DNA of 64,000 nucleotides. Source: Oxytricha trifallax (Eukaryota > Ciliophora > Spirotrichea > Sporadotrichida > Oxytrichidae). Location: positions 62,001-126,000 of the forward strand of contig ARYC01017193.1 of the NCBI GenBank assembly GCA_000711775.1, in the 5' to 3' direction. A program made the position numbers and the translations under genes. Positions 55,801 to 63,982 of the stretch are shown piece by piece (the first letter of the stretch is position 1; each line of letters begins with the position of its first letter). The notes under the pieces were generated by a model. That model had not been told where the DNA came from. It was given only the letters and a program-made list of their open reading frames with translations, and ran no database searches.

Positions 55801-58800
55801 AAATATGTCGATGTGTATGTCTCTCAAGTGTCTCTTATAAGTTGACTTGTAAGGGAAAATATTATTGCATTCTTTGCATTAATAGTCAACTTTGGCTGGT
55901 ATTTATTAATGCTCAATGGCGAGTTGTTTAACCTCTCCTCGATTTGCACAGCTTCTATGATAACCTCCTTCTTAACTCCAAGGTTATATCTCAAGCATTA
56001 AAAGAAAGATGGGAAGTATGTCTGTAATTTCTGTGAGAAGCCATATTCTCATACTAAAGACCTCAAAGTGCACTTAAAGAAAAAGCACAATTAAAGTTTT
56101 GTCTTTATTTATGAAACTACAGGGAATAGATTCCTCGAAAAGAGAAGATCAAGAAATCCAGTGGAGCCTCTTAGAGTTTAAGTCTAGAAGTAAGCAAAAA
56201 TGAAGAAAGCAGTAAATAACTTTACAGTCTCTGAGATCAATAAAATCATAGTTAAAATAGAGGCAATGAATATTCCCATATTAAAAATTATTGACTTAGT
56301 TTCTTGCCTTGAAAGCTACCTTGAAGATAAATAGAGAAGAGAGTCATTACTGATGAATAATAGGATTACAAGATATATCCTTTCAATTACTCTCTTGCTG
56401 ATGACAAGTTCCAAATGTAATTTGCTAATGAGTATTATGCTCTTTAAAAGGCAAAGTTAAATGAGTGCAGGCATATCATCTAGCTTGATGCTATTTTACT
56501 TGGTAAAGATCATGTAGCCTTCAGGCTTCCTTTACTTGAAAGGACTTACAGAGAATTCTTATCTGACAATAGATGTCAGAGATAAATTAGCTAGATAGTA
56601 TAGCAGATCGTTGAAGGGATTGAAGAGTTTCACAAGCTAGGCTATGTACATAGAGACTTAAAGCTAGAGAACATCATGATGAACTTTCAGCCTCTGCATA
56701 AGGAAATGTATACGGCACTCTTGGATATATCCCAGAGAGAGAGAGAGGATTTGAGAAATGGAGACACTTAATGGGATATCTGGGCTCTACCAGTAATAAA
56801 AAAATAGAGATCGACATGCCAAGAAACGATTACCTTAGCTGCAGGGGTGAGAGAGATTCTAAGCAGAGAATCAAACAATGTCTCGATACAAATAAAATAA
56901 ATGGAGGTCTCAGAGAATTTGCATACTTAACTATCATCAAGCCAAGCTCAGAGAATTAACAAACAATAGAAAAAATCAAACATCAACTTAAAAAGATAAA
57001 ATTCAGAGAACTGCCACATGACTCTAAGCTTATGTTTGTGTGAAATATTTTAAAAACTCGCTTGTTATACTCACTTAAAATACTAATATTTAAACATTAA
57101 ACCCCTACATAAACCCTAATAAAGTATGCACTAATAGACTACTTTTATCAATCAAAAACTCAATCAAACTACTGAAAGGGTTTTGGGGTTTTGACTGGTG
57201 GTGAAACATAATAGCTCGTTAGTTTAGAGAGAAGTAACCCAATACTTCAAAGTTTTTTCATTAATAAGATAGACAATATGCTTCTATAGAATTTTTTACT
57301 TCCTCTTAGGCTAAGAATTCAGATATTATTGCTTTAATTACACAGCTTTCAAGCAGTGAGAGCGAACAGTTGATGGACTACGCTTTAAGAGTATTGCAAT
57401 ATACTTACAGTTCAGTATTGGTTTGACTAATTCACTTTACATGTCACATCTATAACGTAGATTAAACACTAAATCTATATACTCTTCTTCATAAATAGAC
57501 CCCAAAAGCTTGTAATTTTAGTCTCGCATTTAATTACTAACCCAAACTCCGAAAAAAAACAAATTCCCTACAAATCAAAGCACTTATAAACCTCATTAAG
57601 GGGTTTTGGGGTTTTGAATGATACATAATAAATGAAGTAATTTTGCACAAGAGTTTTAAAATTACTGCAAAAATTCAAAATTGCTTTACTTAATCATATT
57701 AATATCTAAATCATACCTAACCCTATAAAGTCAATCTAAATATTTCTAAATAGGATCTGAATTTTTCTAAATTATTATTTGCAAATTGACCAGATTACTC
57801 TACTAACACCAAAAAGACCTTAACTATTCCGACAAAAAATATCACTAAAACATTTGACTTGATTTAGGTTTTTATTGTTAAATTAAACTTAAGAGGAAAA
57901 AAGTCAAAATATAAAAATATATTAATTAAATTCATTACTTATGTTTAAGAATTTTAAACAAATTATAATATTTACAATTTTATTCTTTATTATAATTAAA
58001 ATAATGGTTGCTTTCCATATTAAAATAAATAAATTTGAACTATATATTGTACTTTGTATTTAAAAGTTATCTACCCATTTTTATTTATAATCTTACCACA
58101 AAATAATAAGCATAAGATATTTATAATAGATATCTCAAATACTACAAATAGTGTCATATTGAATTATCTTTAAAATTAATAATTAAACTAGTCACTATTT
58201 TATCATTTAATTTTTATGAATTGGGACTTGAAAAATTTAAATTTAAATAGGTTGACCTAAAAATGGATATTGTTAACAATCAATTAATTAAATATTTTTT
58301 TAGGTAAATTTAATTAAATATCAATTTTCTGTTTTAATTAAATATTATATTACATATTTTCCAACAGATGGATAATACTAGAGTATGCTCTTAAATTTGC
58401 AGACGAAAGTAGTATAATCAATAAAAAATTAAATTGTCTGTATAATCAAGAGATACCAGTTAAATAAAAAATAGTCATAAAAAGTTTATTTTATATAAAA
58501 AAATCGTAATGATGTCTCGATGTCAGGAAGGAAATAGATTCTGAGGATACGGGCTAAGGATTTTATTAGATATTGGAATAATTTAAGGAGAAAGAGTAAT
58601 GTGGTAAGCGAAAATTTTGAGAACGATATTAGAGTAAGAATTTCGGTTTTAACAGCAAATAAATGATATAAACTTTAATTCCTCATTTAATGAGCTTAAC
58701 TTTATTATAAATAATTTAGAATTGTTTAATAAAAATTTGGGGGGAGGGGGAAGTTTCCTGCCCCCAAACAGTTTCCTGTCCCAAAAGGTAGTTTCCTGCC

Positions 58801-61800
58801 CCCAACATTAAATTTTATGTTTTTTTCAATAATTTTAATAGAAACAAATAAATTTCAATTTCAATTACCAAAATCATTTACTTTACAACATTTATTATTA
58901 TATAATTTTCAAGGTACATAATTATTCTTTATCAAATTATATATTATTAACAAGGCCAAAATTAGTGTTTTTTATTCATAATTAATGCAATTTTAATTAA
59001 ATATAAATTCATTATCAAGGTAAAAATGATATTTGAAGCTAAATTAAAAAAACCATTTCATAATTGATGATAAAGATTATTTAAAAATTATAAAAATTAC
59101 ATATTTTTATGTATGGGGCAGGAAACTTCCCCTCAAAATTTTTTTATATTCATTAATTTTAGTATAATTTTTAAAATTTCTAAAATTTCTAATAATCTTT
59201 ATCTACTATTTTTTCTATTTATAAACTAATATATAATTTATTTAATATATTTCTAAAATATTAACTAAATTTTAAAATTCTATAAAGGAATATCATTTAA
59301 GAAAATATATCATTACAGGACATAAAAAAAAATTGAAATTACTTTAGATATTTTATAAAATTAAAAATTATATCGGAAAGATAGGCATGAATCATTTTAT
59401 AGTCTTAATTCAATAATGTTTTAGAAATAACTAAGTTAATATAATATAAAGAATATTAATGGGATATTTTATAGGCATTAAAGAATTGGATATAATAGCA
59501 ATGACTATATAAATATATTTAATTAGTGCATTATCACATGGTCTGATGAATATTGTAAAAGTACTGAAATTTCCTGTTAAACTCCCTGCCAACAAAAATT
59601 TGAGATTATCGGGACATAGTAATAAATCTGTATGCATCTATTCCGCAATCACTTCATCTCCTCCAAATCTATCTTTAGAGCAATAACTTATTTATAGATA
59701 TATATATTTAAAAATACCACATAAGAAATTAAAGATAAAAATTCATTCTTTTAATCTTAATTCAATATTATCAATAAATTTATATCTTAGTTTTGAAAAA
59801 CTTGGCAAAGTAAATTATAAATATCTTATGTTCAATATTTTTAATAAATTTTCCCCCAAATATTAAAATCAAATAGTTTATTAAAAAAATAAATTTATTT
59901 AAACTTAATTGAAAGAAGTCTACTTAAGAATCATATCCTCCAAAACGATCGTGGCTCACTCAAAACCTAAAAACCCTTAAATGAGATTTATAAGTACTTT
60001 GATTTTAAGATAATTTGACTGAGGTTGGAGTTATTAATAGATTTTAATGTAAATCAATATTAAATGTACTTAATTTAATAAAAGAAAAAGATATTCTGAT
60101 CATTTTGTAGGGGTCTAAATTTTAGTTTAATTAACTACAACTTTATAAGCTATATTGGTAAGTCTCATCTTTAGTTTTTTTTATTAATTATTGATTCTGC
60201 AATTTTTAATTGATTGAGACTTTCTGCTTTTGTCAATAAACTTCAGAAGTTTATAGTCAATTGTCAACTTTAGAAACTTTGATTTCTTCTTAGGCTTAGT
60301 TATAGCAATTATTGCTTTAGTTAAATAGTAAGTAGTGTGAGTGAATAGTTTATGTGCTACTCTTTAGGAACAATGAATATAAAACCCCATGAATTTTTTA
60401 AGAATTAAGATAAGGGGGTATTTATAAATAAACAAGAATTTAATTATTATTGGCGTAATATTTTAATGATTAGTCCAATTATTATATCTATTGGCTCGAA
60501 TAAATTTCCATATAAATTCAACCAATCAGGGTGTGTATATTTATTTTTACGCTAATTTTAATAATAATTATAATGTTATCACATTGAGGTCTCTGGGGAC
60601 CCCCGATCTTATATAAATGTTAATATATGCAAGGGTCTAGCGCTTTTAATCATTAGTCTGGTTGTGCTTTTTCATCTCCATCTAGTATTTCTGTTAAGAG
60701 GTAGTTGAAGCTGTAGTAGTCTTTAAACTCCTCCTCATGGATAATATCTCTTCTTCCTGTTAAGCTTATTGTTTTCTCTACCAATTCATTTGTGAGATTG
60801 ATAATATCAACTTGTTTTCTTATTCTATTAGGTTTAAAGATAACACCTGTTATGAAGGCTAGTGATTGATGCATTATGGGTCTTGAAATACCTTCTGACT
60901 GTATCAAGATTTAATCTACGTACATCAGGTACTTATAGGCTTCTCGGTCATCATTAATTATTCCTACTCCTGGAGGTATATACCCTCTAGTTTAGGGGGT
61001 ACTTGTCATAAGTTAGTACCATTTATCTGGGGTTCTGTTTCCAAGTCTTGATTTTCTAGGACTAGTATGATTTTTGTTTTATCTAGTCGGCTCCACCATA
61101 TGAGACTTTGATATATGATTGGAATTTTCAGAACATCTTTCGTTAAGCTTTAGCCGAAAGCTTACCAGTCTTAATTTTGGTTTGAGTCTAAGTCAGTGTA
61201 TACATTTGTAGGTAAAACAATTTATGCTATTTTGGCGAGGTTGTTAACTTCGAGTTCAGTCTAATTTTTCTCTGTCACTAGTCCCTTAATATCCTTAGGC
61301 TCCATATATTTAAATTTTAAATCTTTAATAACTTATTGTTATTTATTTTATAACTAAATAGTAAGTGCGTGATTGGTTTAAGTGCCTGCGTCATTAATTA
61401 AATTTCTTGGTTATACTAGTTACGCACTTAGTTATGTGAGGTTGCTTCTTACGTAAGGGGCTAGGTCTCTTTTGAATGATTTAAAACTCATCTTCTATTT
61501 ATATCTCTTGAGAGTGAGCTTAGGTGGATTGTTGGGACATTTTTGAGTCTTACTTATTTTATTCTGTGAATGAGACTTCTTTGAGTTCAACTTCTTAAAA
61601 AACCTCCATTAGTTTTAGGATACTAGGTCTGTACTTAGTTGGGTGGGGAATTCAATGACGTTTGCTATAAGGGAGTTATTTAATACTAATCTTGAGTGCC
61701 ATTCTTTAATTTTTAACACGTTTTTAATGTTAGATGGGTTGGTAAAATTGAGCGTTATCGATGTGAAGATTGTTTGTATTAGTGTGAGTTGAAGTTCTTG

Positions 61801-63982
61801 GTTGTATACAAAAACCTCGTTAGACTCTGGTAGGTCCGGATTTAGGATCAGTTCTATGTCAGATTATAGTTACTGTTGGTGAGTGGTCTTAATTGAGGTA
61901 TGTTGAAGTTCGAGTAAGATTTATTGTCTCAATTCTATTCTCTGTTTTAGTATTTAGTTGAATAGGTTTGGTAAGATAATTTTGTAGCCTCTTGAGATTT
62001 TATCAAATCCTGCTAAATAAGCTTAATATAATCCCTACACTATCTTTATGAGTGAGTGTGAGGGTAATCTTCTTATGAAGTAGAGACACTCCATGAAATC
62101 ATTATTTTTCTAGATTGCCTTGTTAAGGAAGTATATCATTTTACCCTCAGAGCAAGTTTCAATATAATTTAATAGTGCTAATCTTAATTGATTCTGGCCA
62201 ATAATAATTAAATTCTTGATTATTTATAAATACCCCCTTATCTTAATTCTTAAAAAATTCATGGGGTTTTATAAATAATTCAAAACTAGTTTTACTTATC
62301 CCTTTATACTTAACATAAATAAACCCTATTTTAATACTCTTCATCATAGATAGACCCCAAAAAATTGTATTTTTTTACTAAATTTATTAATAACCCCAAC
62401 ACTTAACAAATTTTCCTACTTATTATACCGATAGTAATACCTGATTAAGAGGTTTTGGGGCTTTTGATTGTTGCATTACTTGCCTAAACTTGGATATAAC
62501 GATAAATGTTATCAGAGAAATCTGAAATGTAATCATAAACAGCGAAAGTTAATCCCATATCAAACTTTTACTAAATTATTTGTATGTTAGAAGGGAATTC
62601 AAATTTACAGATTTGATAAAATACATCTAAATATAATATAAAAAACAGTGATAATATGCATATTAATATAAGTAAATCGATTTATTTCAAGCTTAATTAT
62701 TATTTAAAAATGTTACAAACTACAAATTAAATTTAAAAATAAAGATTGATACATTATTCTAATATTTCAGTTAGTTAGTTTTTAACATTGAAATTAATTC
62801 TGGAGATACAAAATCAATCCAGAAGGATAATTTAAACATATTCCTTATTTTATTTTACTCAAAAAATGTTTAAAAAGATGTTTATAATTTAATACTTTTA
62901 TTTAACAACAAGTTAAATCAATCAATGTAATCCAAATTAAAATCTAGATTAATAAGAAAAATTATTGCTTTATATGATAATGAAAATTATTGATGTATGA
63001 ATTTATATTCTCAAAAATAATCATTGGGTTTAATTCAAAATAAACTAATTAAATTAGAATTCTCTAATTCATTTATTAGAATAATGATAAATGTTGACTA
63101 AAAAGAATTTAAATAAGTACATTACATTAAATGTAATATTAATATTAATTTAAATTTATAATTATAAATATTATTATTCAATGATTTAAGGAAATTAATA
63201 TTGGGGCTTAAGCCAGCTAGATAGTTTAATTAAATTTTTATGCATCATCAATTTTACTTTAGACACCATTAGTCAACTTTCCCTGGTAAATTTATAATAA
63301 CCAATTTTTCCCCGATATTGTTTAAAAATTTAATAGATTATAAAACTTTAATTATTGAAATTATTTTAAAATTACTAGTCGACATCAATTCTAACATTTT
63401 CTTTAAGTGGGTCTCTGTAAAGAGTCTTTTTGACAATGCTATTTTACTTGTTGTAAACATCGATCAATCCATAGATAAAAAATGCCAATCAATTTAATTA
63501 ATATTATTTTCATAAAATATATAATAAATATAATTTATGGTCATAATATTCTCAAAAATAAAGGTGTTCTTAAAGTAAGAAAAATAATTTGAGTTCTATT
63601 TAACATATAATTTTAGTTTATTAAAGAATGTGAAAATATAAATCAATGTAAAAAAAATAAAATATTTATATCATATTGAGATATTAAAAGGAAATTCGTA
63701 GATTATTTAAAAACATCATTGCAAGATAAATTTAATAATAATTTTACTAATTTTAGCTAGTTAGTAACTTGAGGTAAATTAAATTCACGAAATATTTTTA
63801 CTAATATTATATTATTTTTAAAAATAAATTAGTTTGTTGAACACAAGTAGCCTCGTAATAATCGTGAATAAACCACCAAAGACAGTTTGGTATGTGTCCT
63901 TGGACTTGTACATGAGATTGATGGGCGCTCCATACATATCCACTGACCGAACTACTCTCTTTAACTTGCTTTTAAATTTCAT
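42554..63982 (-). CDS. Copy C: ciliate-type two-TM membrane protein gene in 13 MDSs, expanded by insertions
   Basis: Third tandem paralogue, from ATG 63982 (MKFKSKLKRVVRSVDMYGAP) to TGA 42554-42556. MDSs: 63833-63982, 63371-63492, 62470-62578 plus 59895-59960 (split by TBE-5), 59520-59690, 51620-51800, 49255-49350, 49020-49215 (28-bp IES inside), 48865-48995, 47835-47955, 45915-46015, 45175-45255, 44876-44990 plus 43270-43465, and 42554-42790. All blocks are open. The IES between MDS5 and MDS4 alone is about 7.7 kb and holds nested TBE-3 and TBE-4. The gene is otherwise like A and B. Confidence 0.8.
43270..43465 (-). CDS. Copy C MDS12, 3' part
   Basis: NDDLLSKALVSLIDKSK, KLSQKLLNVLLSQEEF, QSPSKSSRSKSFK. 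Separated from the 5' part by about 1.4 kb. Confidence 0.7.
43839..43873. repeat. (AAT)n microsatellite
   Basis: About 11 AAT units, the tail of the adjacent minus-strand retroposon. Confidence 0.95.
43842..44074 (-). mobile_element. Short retroposon with (ATT)n tail, shares 3' end with the 1.9-kb element
   Basis: Flanked by a perfect 13-bp repeat AGAGATTTAACTA (43829-43841, 44075-44087). On the minus strand it begins near 44074, may encode MSNTRKQESSQRRKESEK, and ends with CTAGTCCCTTGC, GATCGGGGGTCCCCAGAGAC and a (TTA)n tail of about 11 units. Its last 85 bp match 60565-60650. The structure fits a SINE or 5'-truncated LINE copy. Confidence 0.75.
44876..44990 (-). CDS. Copy C MDS12, 5' part
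   Basis: LLSNYTLDGLIPSQLITEN, SLTDNQIFQLK. In copy B this block continues uninterrupted into the next part. Confidence 0.7.
45175..45255 (-). CDS. Copy C MDS11 (tail)
   Basis: FDIVKVLKSTQKSSLLLKL, SLDENQ. Confidence 0.7.
45281..45645. repeat. MITE with GGGGGAAAGTTTCCT ends (copy 2, degenerate)
   Basis: Left AAATGGGGGGGGAAAGTTTC, right TTTTGGGACAGGAAAATCCC. Related by end motif to 33477-33964 and 58731-59145. No ORF. Confidence 0.5.
45915..46015 (-). CDS. Copy C MDS10 (tail)
   Basis: MLQIQNEKLTNQLRNSNQK, ending AYALL. Confidence 0.6.
46625..47255. mobile_element. 631-bp fold-back with G8/C9 termini
   Basis: Left arm from GGGGGGGGCGATATCTGAAC, right arm ending GTTCAGATATCGCCCCCCCCC. Arms of about 278 bp pair almost throughout, meeting at CATACACGAGTAGTTGTTAA and its inverse, around a 75-bp loop (about 46903-46977). 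No coding frame. It lies in the copy C IES between MDS10 and MDS9. Confidence 0.9.
47835..47955 (-). CDS. Copy C MDS9 (tail)
   Basis: DYQDELKNNCQDNNNKERKK, FIHYQTIQEK. ATCAACTGAG at its edge recurs about 300 bp away at 48248, bounding an insert or IES. Confidence 0.55.
48865..48995 (-). CDS. Copy C MDS8 (TM2)
   Basis: TGGLSSVIALIAKLTIVKIQ, KYLH, then a basic stretch, as in A and B. Confidence 0.85.
49020..49215 (-). CDS. Copy C MDS7 with 28-bp internal IES
   Basis: Same block as copy A MDS7, interrupted at 49115-49142 between AAAATTAA repeats. Confidence 0.8.
49115..49142. other. 28-bp IES with AAAATTAA pointer (copy C)
   Basis: AAAATTAA at 49107-49114 and 49135-49142. Same position and spacing as in copy B; absent from copy A. 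Confidence 0.8.
49255..49350 (-). CDS. Copy C MDS6
   Basis: YFNLQQSYVDTKDSWFGNMI, DNVQYKF; unbroken. Confidence 0.8.
49500..50060. repeat. Weak inverted-repeat element in copy C IES
   Basis: ATAGAAGCCATGGTATCTC near 49519 is an imperfect inverse of GAGATACACCTCTATGAT near 50020. GC-richer than the IES around it. Low support. Confidence 0.35.
50245..51363. mobile_element. 1.1-kb fold-back element with 6-bp target duplication
   Basis: Ends TGTTCCAACCGA and TCGGTTGGAACA, arms of about 505-540 bp nearly identical in inverse, loop of about 55 bp near 50800-50855. CTTATC flanks both sides (50239-50244, 51364-51369). The left arm has about 40 extra bases of C-rich duplication. No coding capacity. 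Confidence 0.9.
51620..51800 (-). CDS. Copy C MDS5
   Basis: NFTCAPQIEIENVFNQA, TSYFDAYEFNQSPIKYTY. Confidence 0.85.
52466..53236 (-). pseudogene. TBE-4 kinase half of the 57-kDa gene (truncated)
   Basis: Open for about 250 codons from the TBE-3 junction to TGA 52466-52468, with one internal TGA near 52740 at a position where Trp is expected. Shows KLGSIHRDLNPENININ (catalytic loop), AIIDFNRAQRVEV (metal-binding DFN) and C-terminal PLPYDPNVHFE. The zinc-finger half is deleted. Confidence 0.85.
53367..54290 (+). pseudogene. TBE-3 transposase lacking the second catalytic Asp
   Basis: ATG 53367 (MRRLGSVYDCENIDLLFQLR). A (TA)n run at 53728-53752 disrupts the helix-turn-helix side, HADEAVFTFNTF is present, then a deletion near 54060 removes the block holding VDNLSVH. 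NEIELYWGLLKGH (Glu) remains. The usual TGA stop has become TAA, which is read as Gln. Confidence 0.9.
53728..53752. repeat. (TA)n microsatellite inside TBE-3 transposase
   Basis: About 12 TA units where TBE-1 and TBE-2 have a few bases. Breaks the frame. Confidence 0.95.
54294..55083 (-). pseudogene. TBE-3 22-kDa gene (nearly intact, 36-bp intron)
   Basis: ATG 55083 gives MESMNDAMKRIQSQDLIGKF. Intron 54948-54983 (GTAAGT..TTATAG) joins LVQQ to VGLFLPTQEGTKISF in phase 1. Continues IPNYPEISVTNLYDDAMSD and KLQL, with small indels near 54735 and 54540. Ends TGA 54294-54296. The best preserved member here for defining this gene, which lacks a recognised domain. Confidence 0.85.
55300..55450. repeat. 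Palindromic repeats between TBE-3 22-kDa and 57-kDa genes
   Basis: Two copies of TCCTCCAAATTAAGTTCAAA with inverse TTTAATTTGGAGGACCTCC. Same position as in TBE-2. Confidence 0.7.
55650..57043 (+). pseudogene. TBE-3 57-kDa zinc-finger/kinase-like gene with an internal inversion
   Basis: ATG 55650 (MSANLLRRAALLGSSQLKLS). Bases 55803-55985 are inverted relative to TBE-2. Finger-like CNFCEKPYSHTKDLKVHLKK near 56020, kinase loop GYVHRDLKLENIMMNF near 56640. The region around the DFN motif is deleted (PLHKEM). TGA 57041-57043. Confidence 0.9.
55803..55985. other. 183-bp inversion within TBE-3
   Basis: Plus-strand GAGGTTATCATAGAAGCTGT of TBE-2 (39192) appears in TBE-3 as its reverse complement near 55950. 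Sequence on both sides is collinear. Confidence 0.85.
57199..57511 (-). pseudogene. TBE-4 transposase N-terminal fragment
   Basis: ATG near 57511 gives MRDQNYKLLGSIYEEEYIDL, then SPSTVRSHCLKAV and NEKTLKYW. It stops at the TBE-3 junction, so the DDE core is missing. Confidence 0.85.
57650..57880 (-). mobile_element. Decayed TBE right end
   Basis: TTTGCAAATTGACCAGATTA, CTCTACTAACACCAAAAAGA and CCTTAACTATTCC follow the TBE-1 right end (5680-5740) with many substitutions. The outer telomeric motif is reduced to TTTAGGTTTTTATTG. No matching left end found nearby. Confidence 0.55.
57881..58730. other. AT-rich part of copy C IES, no gene seen
   Basis: Between TBE remains and the 58731 MITE. No open frame or repeat that can be supported. 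Confidence 0.5.
58731..59145. repeat. MITE with GGGGGAAGTTTCCTGCC ends (copy 3)
   Basis: Left GGGGGAAGTTTCCTGCCCCC, right GGGGCAGGAAACTTCCCC, inverse to one another. The left end repeats the GTTTCCTGYCCC motif three times. Best preserved of the three family members. Confidence 0.75.
59520..59690 (-). CDS. Copy C MDS4
   Basis: MHTDLLLCPDNLKFLLAGSL, FSTFTIFIRPCDNAL. Confidence 0.85.
59895..59960 (-). CDS. Copy C MDS3, 3' part (after TBE-5)
   Basis: SHDRFGGYDSQVDFFQLS. Joins the 5' part in frame if TBE-5 and one 3-bp duplication are removed. Confidence 0.8.
60560..60649 (-). repeat. 3'-tail repeat shared with the 43842 retroposon
   Basis: CGCTAGACCCTTGCATATAT, GATCGGGGGTCCCCAGAGAC and an ATT-rich end, directly downstream of ORF2. 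GGGGGTCCCC can form a hairpin, a feature often needed for LINE reverse-transcriptase recognition. Confidence 0.75.
60650..61099 (-). CDS. ORF2 of the 1.9-kb element, unknown protein (149 aa)
   Basis: ATG 61099 (MVEPTRQNKNHTSPRKSRLG) to TGA 60650-60652, in the -1 frame relative to ORF1, with a 94-base overlap. The frame is open upstream to about 61190, so a -1 fusion product is possible. Segments: TRGYIPPGVGIINDDREAY, RPIMHQSLAFITGVIF and NLTNELVEKTISLTGRRDI; acidic C-terminus ILDGDEKAQPD. No family recognised. Confidence 0.6.
61006..62262 (-). CDS. ORF1 of the 1.9-kb element, unknown protein (418 aa)
   Basis: Open without TGA for 418 codons in ciliate code: ATG 62262 (MNFLRIKIRGYLQIIKN), within the terminal repeat, to TGA 61006-61008. 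Segments: KAIQKNNDFMECLYFIRRL, ISRGYKIILPNLFNQ, SDIELILNPDLPESNEVF and IAQIVLPTNVYTDLDSN. A basic Lys/Ser-rich middle (FFKKLNSKKSHSQNKISK) may bind nucleic acid. No catalytic motif of transposase, reverse transcriptase or integrase recognised. It is open while the surrounding TBE-5 is ruined, so insertion is probably younger. An internal ATG (MSFKSFKRDLAP, about 61490) is an alternative start. Confidence 0.65.
62470..62578 (-). CDS. Copy C MDS3, 5' part (before TBE-5)
   Basis: KFDMGLTFAVYDYISDFSDN, then the block is cut at the codon where copy A reads ATVSHD. Confidence 0.8.
62579..63370. other. IES between copy C MDS3 and MDS2
   Basis: AT-rich. Includes a dispersed repeat at 63190-63300 (AATTAATATTGGGGCTTAAG) related to 30043-30130. 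No coding frame. Confidence 0.55.
63371..63492 (-). CDS. Copy C MDS2
   Basis: LAFFIYGLIDVYNK followed by SIVKKTLYRDPLKENVR, aligned with A and B. Confidence 0.85.
63833..63982 (-). CDS. Copy C MDS1
   Basis: RSVDMYGAPINLMYKSKD, YQTVFGGLFTIITRLLVFN. The window ends 18 bases upstream of the ATG. Confidence 0.85.

Larger units (their letters stand above)
53240..57193 (+). mobile_element. TBE-3: TBE nested in TBE-4
   Basis: 3954 bp, ends CAAAACCCCAAAACCC and the inverse GGGTTTTGGGGTTTTG. Flanks AAT (left, 53237-53239) and ACT (right, 57194-57196) do not match exactly, consistent with rearrangement. Subterminal sequence as in TBE-2. Contains transposase (plus), 22-kDa (minus) and 57-kDa (plus) genes, all defective. 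Confidence 0.95.
52347..57616 (-). mobile_element. TBE-4: internally deleted TBE hosting TBE-3
   Basis: Ends CAAAACCCCAAAATCCC and GGGGTTTTGGGGTTTTG with AAT duplications (52344-52346, 57617-57619). TBE-1-type subterminal sequence. Its own DNA is only 52347-53239 (kinase part of the 57-kDa gene, minus) and 57194-57616 (transposase N-terminal part, minus). The middle, about 2.8 kb, is missing, with TBE-3 sitting at the break. Confidence 0.9.
60377..62274 (-). mobile_element. 1.9-kb element with about 70-bp terminal inverted repeats and two overlapping ORFs
   Basis: Left TATAAAACCCCATGAATTTT and right AAAATTCATGGGGTTTTATA are inverse. Similarity continues through AAGATAAGGGGGTATTTATA and AATTTAATTATTATTGG for about 70 bp. 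ORF1 (418 codons) starts inside the right repeat, and ORF2 (149 codons) overlaps its end. Downstream of ORF2 lies a tail (60560-60650) shared with the retroposon at 43842. It inserted into the transposase remnant of TBE-5. Either a DNA element with long TIRs that captured or received a retroposon, or a new composite type. Confidence 0.75.
59961..62466 (-). mobile_element. TBE-5: decayed TBE in copy C MDS3, hosting a 1.9-kb element
   Basis: Ends CAAAACCTAAAAACCC and AGAGGTTTTGGGGCTTTTG, flanks ACT (59958-59960) and ATT (62467-62469). Own sequence: kinase C-terminal remnant (minus, about 60090-60240) and transposase fragments (minus, about 60240-60375 and 62280-62440, the latter with LGSIYDEEY). 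The 22-kDa gene and most of the rest are deleted. Confidence 0.85.
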
